Shown: one piece after another, positions 8,873 to 17,510 of the stretch | Layout of the letters: every line of letters begins with the position of its first letter | Numbering within the stretch: position 1 is the stretch's first letter | From: Planctomycetota bacterium | Lineage (GTDB): Bacteria > Planctomycetota > GCA-2746535 | Direction of reading: 5' to 3' | Assembly: GCA_002746535.1 (NCBI GenBank) | Contig: NVWA01000010.1 | Span: 62,001 to 126,000 of the forward strand | Length of the DNA stretch: 64,000 nucleotides | Program-made: the position numbers and the translations under genes | The notes under the pieces: generated by a model | Seen by the model: only the letters and a program-made list of their open reading frames with translations | The model's database searches: none | What the model was told of the DNA's origin: nothing

Positions 8873-9766
8873 TTAATTTTGATCTTGATACATTTGCCAA
8901 AATAGAATCCAAGGATCTAATAAAAAGGTTTCACCATCTTCATGAATGTTAAAATTAAAATGGGTGTGTTCGTGTTTGCCAACCCAAACACCAGCTGTTT
9001 TGGCATAGTGATGCCCTCTTTTTAATGGAGTTCTTTCTTCTACCAATAGTTCCGCTAGATGATTTGAGTGAATGATCCATTCTGATCCATTTTCCCATCG
9101 TCGTATGCCTCTCCAGCGGTTGTTATTGTTGCCCATAGCGACACTGTTAAAATAAAACTGATCATCAAGATCAAAGGGTACATGTAGTGGGGTGCCAATT
9201 GGATGATTGATGTCTAATCCACCATGGGCATCGGCCCCATCATATGGACCCATCCAGCAATCTTCGCCTCGATAACAATCTTCAATTTTTAATGTACCCT
9301 CTGGTAGAGGGCACCAGGCGTGTATTTTTTCTGGGCAAATGGAATAGCCGACATCTTGAATGGCAAAGCGAGCATCTTTATCTGGAAAGCATTTTCCATG
9401 AGATTCTAGAAGAAGTTCATCAAGTTTTTTAACAGCATCAAACCATATTAATATACCTTCGATTTCCCATGGTTCATAAAAACTTTCCTGTTTTGGAAAT
9501 ACTCTTGTCAGTTCATATTCGTTTTCATTAATTATTATTTTACAGGAGAATTCAATGATGGTCACGGCATCACGTTCTGGAACTTTTAATTTTTGTAAAG
9601 TTGTGCTGAGTACTTTTGCATTCGTCTCTAATAACTGAAAAACTAATAATTTTCCATTGGCCTTTTGGTAGTGCAAAGATTGGGTAATATCAAGTTCAAA
9701 TGGAGTTAACGAGTTTTTATGGTACTTTTTAATAATAGTATCTTGGGTATCTTTTGAGGATGCCAT
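8873..9766 (-). CDS. M23/LytM-like domain protein without signal peptide
   Basis: A 297-residue protein with a good ribosome site (AGGAG, 7 nt before ATG). The C-terminal half has the M23 metallopeptidase pattern: HGGLD (H181, D185), GTPLHVP, a SNHL strand (H236) and HTHF (H267, H269). These match the HxxxD and HxH zinc ligands and the usual GTPV..A / H..HL spacing of LytM domains. M23 enzymes cut peptidoglycan cross-bridges in the periplasm, but this protein has no signal peptide or membrane segment and begins with an unrelated acidic domain of about 130 residues. Its job may therefore be cytoplasmic or non-peptidoglycan. It is convergent with the CBM9/NHL gene and divergent from the STN-like pair. 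Confidence 0.65.
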   Translation of the reverse strand: MASSKDTQDTIIKKYHKNSLTPFELDITQSLHYQKANGKLLVFQLLETNAKVLSTTLQKLKVPERDAVTIIEFSCKIIINENEYELTRVFPKQESFYEPWEIEGILIWFDAVKKLDELLLESHGKCFPDKDARFAIQDVGYSICPEKIHAWCPLPEGTLKIEDCYRGEDCWMGPYDGADAHGGLDINHPIGTPLHVPFDLDDQFYFNSVAMGNNNNRWRGIRRWENGSEWIIHSNHLAELLVEERTPLKRGHHYAKTAGVWVGKHEHTHFNFNIHEDGETFLLDPWILFWQMYQDQN

Positions 9767-9972
9767 GTTTTGCTCCTAGACCTTTCATTTTAAATATCGA
9801 AACATTTTAACAATTGAGACCTCATTATTAAATTAATTAATGTCTTTTTTGGAATACGCATCTATAAAAAATATTATTTTCTTTTAATAGATTATTTTGG
9901 AACTTTTACCCATTATTTACGTAATATTTCAAATGGGGGAGTTCGCATTAATTCATTTATTAAGGAGATGAC

Positions 9973-11511
9973 ATGTTAAAAATTGGTTTATTAATTCTGA
10001 TAATTTGGGGGGGGAATTGGATTAATATTGATGCCACACCCAAAAAGGAGGTTTTAGAAAAGTACAAAAAAGAATTATCGCAAGAGATAGAGCTTAAGTT
10101 TAAAAATACATCTGTGATGGAAATATTAGATTACATCAAAAAAAAGTCAGCATTTACCATCGTTATTGAAGAAAAAAATATTTTGGATGAAATGCCCTTA
10201 GACTATAGCAAATTTTTAAAGCGTTCGCGAAATAGCAAAGTAAAGTCAAAGAGAAAAAAAAACCGAAAAGAACTTCATGCAGAATCAATAAAAGAAAAAA
10301 ATAAGATCGATTATAGTATATATAAATTTCCGATGCTAACATTTAATTATAAAGCGATTACTATTCGCGATACGTTATTGTGGTTAGTTGATCTTACAGA
10401 TTTAGACTTTGAAATTTCAGACAAAGGTATTCGCATATCAACAAAAGAAACACTGATAAAACCATTTGTTAAATTAAAAATATATGATTTTAGCTCAGTG
10501 TTTTATAAGCCAATTAACTTTATCTCACCATCTATCACTAATGGCGGGATTCATGATCGCAGTGGGGATGGTGGTATGGTATTCGAAGATTCGGATGATG
10601 AGAATACCATAGGAGCCCAATCAATAGAAGATGTTATCGAAATATTAAAATCAAATATTATTGATGGACATTGGGATCTTAATTCCACTAAGATTTATGC
10701 TTATGAAGGGATGTTGTATGTAGAAAATACGGCAGAAGTGCATGCTAAGGTAAAAAAAATGATGGGCAAAGTTCAAAATGTCTTTAGAAAACAAGTTGTC
10801 ATAGATTTTAAATTTATCAAAACACCTGTGGATGCTTTGGACAAGTTTTTTGATAAAAGCTCAAGCGGAATATTCCTGACCAATGCGGCATATCAAAAGT
10901 TAGTTTTGACTGAAATCCCAACGATTAAAGATGCCGTAGAAATTTGTTCAAGCAGAATCGTTTGCTTTAACGACCAAGAAGTTTTTACCTTTAGCGGTAG
11001 AGCTGAAACCAATTTGTTGGATTATAATATTTCTGACAGCGTTGCTGACCCTGAAACAAAAGCAAGTTTTACAAAAGGATTTGATTTCCAAATTCATCCT
11101 CTAGTAAGTTTCGATAGTAAACAAATAAACTTAAATTTAAGAACTAACTTTATACTAAACGCCCGTTTTATTCCACATGAGATTAAAATTCAAAGTCAAC
11201 GAGAACATAGCTTGGGTATAAAGCTTGATGGTGATCTAACCGGATCTGGAAAATCTAAAAAAAACGATGGGAAGAAAACAGTAGATATTGATGGCAATGT
11301 AAAAAGCAAAGGTACGTTTTATATTCAGCCTGGAATAAAAGATAAATATGGCAAAATTTATAAAATGCAAAAAGATTTATGTCATTATAGACAATCCTTA
11401 AAATTAGAAAATGGTGGCGCCGTTATTTTAAAAAGAACTTCTGGGAAAAGGAAAAATAGCCAAAGTTATTATTTAATTCTACAAGCTCAAACAATTGAAA
11501 CTCATGAATAA
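9973..11511 (+). CDS. Exported STN-like protein A
   Basis: A 512-residue protein with a strong ribosome site (AAGGAG) and an N-terminal hydrophobic signal (about residues 4-20). After it come two short segments of the secretin/TonB short N-terminal type: IELKFKNTSVMEILDYI with its following strand, and LTFNYKAITIRDTLLWLVD. In the family these small alpha/beta domains sit in the periplasmic part of secretins and TonB receptors. The C-terminal half is rich in beta strands and polar repeats, but I see no clear secretin pore signature. It is followed 11 nt later by a paralogue of the same layout. The two likely form one operon and one envelope assembly. The specific function is unknown. Confidence 0.6.
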   Translation: MLKIGLLILIIWGGNWINIDATPKKEVLEKYKKELSQEIELKFKNTSVMEILDYIKKKSAFTIVIEEKNILDEMPLDYSKFLKRSRNSKVKSKRKKNRKELHAESIKEKNKIDYSIYKFPMLTFNYKAITIRDTLLWLVDLTDLDFEISDKGIRISTKETLIKPFVKLKIYDFSSVFYKPINFISPSITNGGIHDRSGDGGMVFEDSDDENTIGAQSIEDVIEILKSNIIDGHWDLNSTKIYAYEGMLYVENTAEVHAKVKKMMGKVQNVFRKQVVIDFKFIKTPVDALDKFFDKSSSGIFLTNAAYQKLVLTEIPTIKDAVEICSSRIVCFNDQEVFTFSGRAETNLLDYNISDSVADPETKASFTKGFDFQIHPLVSFDSKQINLNLRTNFILNARFIPHEIKIQSQREHSLGIKLDGDLTGSGKSKKNDGKKTVDIDGNVKSKGTFYIQPGIKDKYGKIYKMQKDLCHYRQSLKLENGGAVILKRTSGKRKNSQSYYLILQAQTIETHE

Positions 11512-11522
11512 GGAAAAATATT

Positions 11523-12797
11523 ATGATAAATAAACAATTAAAAATAATAGCGACACTACTATTTCTTTTTTTGATGTGCACAGGAATCGTTTATTCAAAA
11601 CCAACGGAGAAAGAGTTATCTGTTTTTAAAGATAAACTTGATAAAAAAATCAAAATCAAAATTAAATCTGAACCACTAGAGGATTTTTTTATAAGACTAA
11701 GGAAGGTTTGCAAAATCCCCATAGTTTCAAGTGCCAAAGTAGATTTGAAAACAATCATTAAAGTATCATTTAATGAGATTTCTGCAAAAGATGCAATTTA
11801 TTGGGTTTGCAAAAAATATTATTTAGATTATGAGGTGAAGAGGGGCGCATTGTATTTTTTAGATCTAGATGAGTCTCTTAAGAAAAACTCATTGTTAAAA
11901 ACCTATGATATAAAATTTTTAAATCAGAGATTTCTTCAAGAGAATCCTTTTTTATCATCTGCAATTTTAAATCATTTGATAAGAGATAATGGTGGGGCCT
12001 CAATATCTTACGGTGATGATGATGAAGATGAAGGCGATTCTTCATTATACATAGGTTCTCGAATCGATACGATTTTAAGACATAAAATTCCCGAAGGTAA
12101 TTGGGATTCTGAAGAGACATCAATACTAGTTAGTGGGGGTTCTTTGCGAGTAAAAAATACTCTGGAGATTCAAGACAAAGTTAAGGCTCTACTAAAATTT
12201 TATCATGAAAAATATGGACTGCAGGTGCAATCTAAGGTCATGATTTTGTCAGTACCTAAAAAAGATTACAATGAATATATATTAAAAGATTTAAAAGGTT
12301 CCAATATTTTATCTGCCGAAGGCATGAATATTTTTATAAGCAAAAAGCTAAAACAATGGCAAAAAACTCATTTATTATTTTCTGGCACAACGGCATCATA
12401 CAATGCATGCGTTACAAATATTTCGCTGAGCAAGATGCATAATTCATTGAGTGATTATGAAGTTATAGACAACAAGTACGACCCCGTAATTGAGAATTAT
12501 TGGAATGATGATGGTGTCAGCATATATCCACTTGTTAGCAGAGACCAATCAAAGATAATTTTGTCTTTAACGGGTCAGTACTCTACTTTATTTGAAATGG
12601 TAACTCCTGATAAAAGGAAAAGTAATATTATGGAATCAGTTGACAAGATTCGAGGAGATGTCGTAAAATTTAGTACCAGTATGCAAATCCCCACGGGAGG
12701 TGGGGTTTTGATTTCAGTGGGTTCAAATGCATTAAAAGATATGAATGATCAGCTGATAATTTTTTGTATTTCAAGTAAAGTGAATCTTAAGCCTTAG
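11523..12797 (+). CDS. Exported STN-like protein B (paralogue of protein A)
   Basis: A 424-residue protein with a signal peptide (about residues 8-25). It starts like its upstream neighbour: a lysine-rich helix, an STN-like strand-helix-strand (IKIKSEPLEDFFIRLRKV, then VSFNEISAKDAIYWVCKKY), an acidic Gly/Asp linker, a segment meaning roughly 'ILR..IPEGNWD', and a long beta-rich tail ending in GGGVLISVGS. The shared order, including the D/E-rich loop and the GHWD/GNWD motif, makes the two genes ancient duplicates. Spacing of 11 nt supports one transcript. A hairpin terminator follows. The function is not known; envelope location is inferred from the signal peptide. Confidence 0.58.
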   Translation: MINKQLKIIATLLFLFLMCTGIVYSKPTEKELSVFKDKLDKKIKIKIKSEPLEDFFIRLRKVCKIPIVSSAKVDLKTIIKVSFNEISAKDAIYWVCKKYYLDYEVKRGALYFLDLDESLKKNSLLKTYDIKFLNQRFLQENPFLSSAILNHLIRDNGGASISYGDDDEDEGDSSLYIGSRIDTILRHKIPEGNWDSEETSILVSGGSLRVKNTLEIQDKVKALLKFYHEKYGLQVQSKVMILSVPKKDYNEYILKDLKGSNILSAEGMNIFISKKLKQWQKTHLLFSGTTASYNACVTNISLSKMHNSLSDYEVIDNKYDPVIENYWNDDGVSIYPLVSRDQSKIILSLTGQYSTLFEMVTPDKRKSNIMESVDKIRGDVVKFSTSMQIPTGGGVLISVGSNALKDMNDQLIIFCISSKVNLKP

Positions 12798-12807
12798 ATT
12801 TTTTGAT

Positions 12808-12848
12808 GGGAGGAGGATTTAAGAATTTCCTCCTGCCAATTTTATTTT
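12808..12848 (+). terminator. Hairpin terminator after the STN-like pair
   Basis: A stem of AGGAGGA (12811-12817) with TCCTCCT (12828-12834), extended past one mismatch by GG/CC. It is followed by a T-rich stretch (AATTTTATTTTATT), starting 10 nt after the stop codon. Confidence 0.5.
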
Positions 12849-12949
12849 ATTGGCCATTATTTTATCGAAAAAAATGATTTAAGGTGTATTTTTATCCGTC
12901 TAGAGATACACAAGACAATATGTTTACTTAACTTTAACTGGATAAAATA

Positions 12950-14323
12950 ATGGTTGTTCGAACTTTTCTTATTTTTCTACCCTTACTTTTAATTCTGTCA
13001 TTTACTTGTTCTGCGAAAGATAAAGAATGGCTAAAGTTAAAAAAAGAGTTTTTGCTAAAAATACAGGATGAAAATATAGATACGGCGGTTAGTGCTTATG
13101 ATTTATTAAAAGATCGCAAAGATCTTAAAACGGTTAAGCTAGCTATGATTGGTTTTAAAAGAAAAGAAATAGAAATATTTGAAGTGGCAGCTAAATATCT
13201 TCAAGAAAACAAAGAAAGTGAAGAGGCCGCACTTTGGATTTTGAAAAGTGGCATACGTCAAATTAAAGATATATACGCAATGTCCTATATTTTTAATTCA
13301 CTTGGACATTTTAAGTTTCCAGCAGTTGTATTAAAAATTAATAATTATTTAAAAAGGGCTCGAACAGCTGAAACGTTGATTCCGCTTGTAGAAGCAGCGG
13401 GAATGTTGCAGGATTCAAGTAGCCTTCCTCATTTATTTAAAATTAGAAAAAATGGATTATATCGTGTTCATTACGGATTAAGGAAAACATTGTTTGAAGC
13501 ATTAATTGAATTTCCCGCTAAAGAAGTTGTTCCCTTTTTGATAAAGGTTTTGTATGAAAGCCAAGGCGTTATTGGTGATCAGATTCAACAATATTTATCT
13601 ATCGTTACTGGTACGGTAAAAGGTGATAGTAAAAAATGGCAAATCTGGCTAGAAGAGAATAAAGATAATTTTTCTTACAGAGAGTTTAATGCTCAAAAAA
13701 AGGATGAGTTGTTAGGCCGAACATGGGCTACAGATAAAGAAGGTGTGACTTATTATGAGATACCCATAAATGCCAAAAGAATTGTTTTTGTGGTTGATCA
13801 GTCTGGAAGTATGAGTATTGGCAATTCCGAGAATACTAGAATGGATCGCGCAATTGAAGAAATAAAAGCAGTTGTTGGGAAATTGCCAAAAGGATATTTG
13901 TTTGAGGTGGTAGCATTTAGTACGAAAGCTTCAGTGTGGTTTAGAAAATTAGCAGGTGTTGGCTCAAAAACTAAAATTGCTTTTGATAAAAGAATGCGCG
14001 GGTTAAAGGCTGGAGGTGGCACAAATACTTTTGATGCTTTTAAAAAGGCTTTTGAAACCGATAGAAATACCGAAGCAATTTTTTTTATGTCTGATGGCAA
14101 CCCTTCTGTTGGAAAGATTATTAGTCAAACAGCATTACTCGCACACATAAAAAAAGAAAATAGATTTCGAAAAATTGATATTAATGCCATTGGATTAGTT
14201 TTTGGGGATATTCCAGAAAAATTTCTTAAAGCTGGTTATAGAGAAAATGTTCCTGAACTAGAAAAATTTATGAAGAACGTTGCTTTGCAAAACAATGGCA
14301 AATATAAAATGATGAAAAAATAA
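12950..14323 (+). CDS. Exported HEAT-repeat / von Willebrand factor A protein
   Basis: A 457-residue protein with an N-terminal signal peptide (about residues 4-21, ending CSA). About residues 25-225 are helical and HEAT-like. From about 275 a VWA domain begins with a complete MIDAS start (FVVDQSGSMS, around residues 280-289), continues with the Thr motif in GGGTNTFDAF and an Asp motif in FFMSDGNPS, so metal binding looks intact. VWA domains bind protein ligands through a Mg2+ ion. Periplasmic location is inferred. It is separated from the STN-like pair by 152 nt and a terminator, so it may have its own promoter, but it is likely related in theme. The partner is unknown. Confidence 0.8.
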   Translation: MVVRTFLIFLPLLLILSFTCSAKDKEWLKLKKEFLLKIQDENIDTAVSAYDLLKDRKDLKTVKLAMIGFKRKEIEIFEVAAKYLQENKESEEAALWILKSGIRQIKDIYAMSYIFNSLGHFKFPAVVLKINNYLKRARTAETLIPLVEAAGMLQDSSSLPHLFKIRKNGLYRVHYGLRKTLFEALIEFPAKEVVPFLIKVLYESQGVIGDQIQQYLSIVTGTVKGDSKKWQIWLEENKDNFSYREFNAQKKDELLGRTWATDKEGVTYYEIPINAKRIVFVVDQSGSMSIGNSENTRMDRAIEEIKAVVGKLPKGYLFEVVAFSTKASVWFRKLAGVGSKTKIAFDKRMRGLKAGGGTNTFDAFKKAFETDRNTEAIFFMSDGNPSVGKIISQTALLAHIKKENRFRKIDINAIGLVFGDIPEKFLKAGYRENVPELEKFMKNVALQNNGKYKMMKK

Positions 14324-14495
14324 TTTCATGTTTATCATTACTGTTCTGATATTTATGTTAACTTTGACAAAGGCCTCATTTTAAGCCTTCATCCTAATGA
14401 AATGCCTGCGTATGTTTACGCCAGCATAATGGCATCTAATACCTCGTAAATTTATCTTTGGAATTGTTGGGCATTGATCCGTGAAGCCATCAAGA

Positions 14496-14528
14496 TAAAT
14501 AGGATTTAATTTCTTTAAATCCTATTTA
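14496..14528. terminator. Bidirectional hairpin between convergent genes
   Basis: A perfect 13-bp inverted repeat (14496-14508 with 14516-14528) encloses a 7-nt loop. It lies in the 231-nt gap between the VWA gene and the convergent 978-residue gene. The stem is AT-rich (core AGGATTT/AAATCCT) and no long T-run follows on either strand, so termination is likely but not certain. Confidence 0.5.
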
Positions 14529-14554
14529 CCCAATCAGAGACTAATTAGAGATGA

Positions 14555-17491
14555 TTACTTTCCTTCGAAAATATATTTTACTTGAAGCCATTTTTTATCA
14601 TTATAAGTATTCTTAGGGATAAAGGCATCATTGCCACCATTGTATTTATCTAGGCGGTAGCAATTGGACCATTTAACATAAAATGCAGGCAAACCTTTTT
14701 GGGCAGGAATTGCCAATATTGTTTGGCCTTTTTTAAATGGAATTGCCTTTATTTCGCCTTTTTCAGTTTTGTAAGTTTTTTCTTTTGAACCTAAAGCATA
14801 AGGCGTGTTGACATCTTTTTCATAAGTACCTTTGGCACAGGTAAAATAATAACCTAAATATGGTTTTGTTTTATAGCCAAAAATAAGTGCTCCCATGGGG
14901 TCACTATGAGCGATTTTTTGGCCAATAGGCTTTTTCTTATTATACCTATCTTCAATGTAATATAGAGATGCTATGCCGTATGGGTTTTTACTTTTCATCC
15001 AGTTGAAATCCTTTCCTAGTTTATTTAGAACTTTTACAATTTCTTTTTCTCGCTCAATTTTGTTTTTAAAGGATTCATAGGATGCTTTATTCACTTCCCC
15101 CTTAAAATCTTCAAATGCATGCACATAATCAATTTTTTTACCTGAAAATTGAATTTCAATTTTTTTAGGAATCCCATAAAAAAGGTAAGAGGATTGTCCT
15201 CGTTTTGAAGAATTACCAAACGTATGCCTTAGCCTTAAATTGTATTTATCATATCCACTGAGACTTAAGATTTTTAATCCATTAGGGACAATGATGAGCT
15301 GATTTTGATTGCATGTAACGGCAACTTTTTTCCCATTTTTCAAAACCTTTTCAAAATTCTTTTTAGTTAAATCATCAAGAACGATTGTTTCAATATCAGT
15401 TCGCAAGTCGAATTTAATTTTACCATAAACCGCTTGAGCCATCTTTAATTCCCTTTTCTCTAATGAAATTCGAATTTGTCGATTATCGTGGAAGCCTGTA
15501 CGTGATTTAAATGTAACAGGCTGGTTTTTAGCAAAGAAATGACTTTCGCATTGGGCGTCACCATAAACAGGACCGTTTTTTAAACTAATTTCTATGTTAT
15601 CTTGTTTCCATTTATTTTTGTTATCCATATTCCACTTTACTTTTAAGCTCTTTAAATCTTCTAAAGAAATATTGATATATTGTTTAGGTATATTTAATTC
15701 ATATCTTACGGGAGGGTTCTCTGTAGGGTTTTTAGGCAAAGAGGCGTCTTTACCTTCATTTAAATTCACAATAGACTGAAAACTAAATAAAGTTGTCTCT
15801 TGAATGGCTATGGCTATGATTTTATGAATTTCACCAGAGAATCTGTGTGATGCCGAGTCTGCAGAAGTGAAGGATGTGCTGCTTGATAAGCACTTCCCTT
15901 TCTTGTCGTAGGCAAAAATAAATAAATTTTTATTGTTATTGGCATTGATAGTACAAACGTCTCTGTCTATTAGCTTGAGCGTAAACTCAACTTGATCAGA
16001 TTTTTTAACAGTTCCGATTTTATCTGTGTTCAAAAATTCAACTTTTTGAAACTTAGAAGGATATTCAATATTAAAATCAATTTTAGCCGTCGCTAAATCA
16101 GTTTTTTTAGTGCCTTTTAAAACATTCAAACTTATGGTGCTAGTGTATTTACTGAAAAGAGGAATAGTCTGTCTAAAGCTTTTTCTTTTAGGATCATGAA
16201 AGTTTTTATTATTTTTATCATAGACTCCTATTATCTTAAATTTGACAACAGCTAATTCAGACATGGGAAGGTAGATGGGTTCCAGTTGTAAAGAAACACT
16301 TGGTTTATCCCCAAAGGAAAAAAATGCCCATACATGTAATTGTGATTTAAATAATTGGATGACCTCCTTTTTTATTTCATCAAAATTAATTTTAGTCTTT
16401 AAATTTGGTTCTTGGCGATGTGATATTGTGAGGTCCCCCTCTGTTGCTTTAAACCCTGAAGATGATGAGCCCCCCATTCCTTTAAAGAAAAGCCCCATGA
16501 GAGACGAGGTTACTTTTTTCTGTACTAACGCGTCATCTTTTTGGTTCCATGAGAAGTGATATTCGAGGATATTTTTTTCTAATGATAATTTAATATCTGC
16601 ACCGACTTTAGAGTTAAAATCGATAGCATTGATTAAAAAGTCTTTGTTTTTCTTAGTTTTATTTTTCGTTGTAAAAGCATTATTTATATCACTGGCGACA
16701 GTATCTTTTTTCATTATTTGTAAGTAGGTCACTTTTCTATTTTGATCTTTATCAATTTCAATTGAAGCCCCAATTTGATCGTAGGGTTTGATCAGATCTA
16801 TGACACCTTTTAAAAGCCCTAAGAATTGACCGGTTACGGGTTTTAATAATTCGATTTTTGCCAAGTCATTTTCTAATAAATCTTTTGCCCAAGTTGATTT
16901 AATTTCAGTAGGCATGTCAATTAGAATGGCTGCGATAGGATTATTAGATTTTAATTTTTGTAAAGCGGGTGATTTAAAGTTAAGTAAGAATTTTTCAGTG
17001 TCTTTATTGGAAGACACTGTATCTTTTTCTTGTCCAACTATCAGCAAATCATCTTTCATAGAAATGGATAAATCTTGGAGGTATGCGACCTCCTTTTTGC
17101 TTAGTTCCCGACCATTTGTTTTAGCTGCAGCAACTACGTTCTGAATATTTAATTTATAAAAAGTATCTTTTTTGGTAATGAAAAGAGAGAGTATTGGATC
17201 TTTTGCAAATAAATTGATACCGGCTTCGGTATCCATATTTGCAATAACAATAGGCCTTAAAAGTTCTTTTTTGTCGTTAACCAACAAGAGATCAACTGAT
17301 TTTAATTTTAGTGTTTCAATGATGCCTAAAATAAATTTTAATTGAGCCTCATCTTTTTCTTTCACAGGTATTTGTTTTAATAATTTTGCAATGTTAACTG
17401 AAATTGCTAAAAATGGTTTATCTTCATTTGAGTTAGCATTTAGAAAAAATAGCAAAAATGCTAAGAGAATAATTGAAGCTTTAATTTTCAT
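14555..17491 (-). CDS. Large exported protein, unknown function
   Basis: A 978-residue protein with a clear signal peptide (KIKASIILLAFLLFFLNANS) and a ribosome site AAGGAAATCAA before ATG. The region after the signal (about residues 25-350) resembles a substrate- or inhibitor-like alpha/beta fold of unknown type. The middle is beta-rich. The last about 200 residues include a charged helical stretch, then a compact Tyr/Lys/Gly-rich domain ending FEGK. I do not recognise the family. It begins 19 nt after the stop of the zinc-ribbon gene upstream, so the two are co-transcribed. The first 40 codons are also present as a broken copy at 21,003-21,125, showing that its 5' end was caught in the local duplication. 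Confidence 0.6.
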   Translation of the reverse strand: MKIKASIILLAFLLFFLNANSNEDKPFLAISVNIAKLLKQIPVKEKDEAQLKFILGIIETLKLKSVDLLLVNDKKELLRPIVIANMDTEAGINLFAKDPILSLFITKKDTFYKLNIQNVVAAAKTNGRELSKKEVAYLQDLSISMKDDLLIVGQEKDTVSSNKDTEKFLLNFKSPALQKLKSNNPIAAILIDMPTEIKSTWAKDLLENDLAKIELLKPVTGQFLGLLKGVIDLIKPYDQIGASIEIDKDQNRKVTYLQIMKKDTVASDINNAFTTKNKTKKNKDFLINAIDFNSKVGADIKLSLEKNILEYHFSWNQKDDALVQKKVTSSLMGLFFKGMGGSSSSGFKATEGDLTISHRQEPNLKTKINFDEIKKEVIQLFKSQLHVWAFFSFGDKPSVSLQLEPIYLPMSELAVVKFKIIGVYDKNNKNFHDPKRKSFRQTIPLFSKYTSTISLNVLKGTKKTDLATAKIDFNIEYPSKFQKVEFLNTDKIGTVKKSDQVEFTLKLIDRDVCTINANNNKNLFIFAYDKKGKCLSSSTSFTSADSASHRFSGEIHKIIAIAIQETTLFSFQSIVNLNEGKDASLPKNPTENPPVRYELNIPKQYINISLEDLKSLKVKWNMDNKNKWKQDNIEISLKNGPVYGDAQCESHFFAKNQPVTFKSRTGFHDNRQIRISLEKRELKMAQAVYGKIKFDLRTDIETIVLDDLTKKNFEKVLKNGKKVAVTCNQNQLIIVPNGLKILSLSGYDKYNLRLRHTFGNSSKRGQSSYLFYGIPKKIEIQFSGKKIDYVHAFEDFKGEVNKASYESFKNKIEREKEIVKVLNKLGKDFNWMKSKNPYGIASLYYIEDRYNKKKPIGQKIAHSDPMGALIFGYKTKPYLGYYFTCAKGTYEKDVNTPYALGSKEKTYKTEKGEIKAIPFKKGQTILAIPAQKGLPAFYVKWSNCYRLDKYNGGNDAFIPKNTYNDKKWLQVKYIFEGK

Positions 17492-17510
17492 TTGATTTCC
17501 TTGTTTAAAT

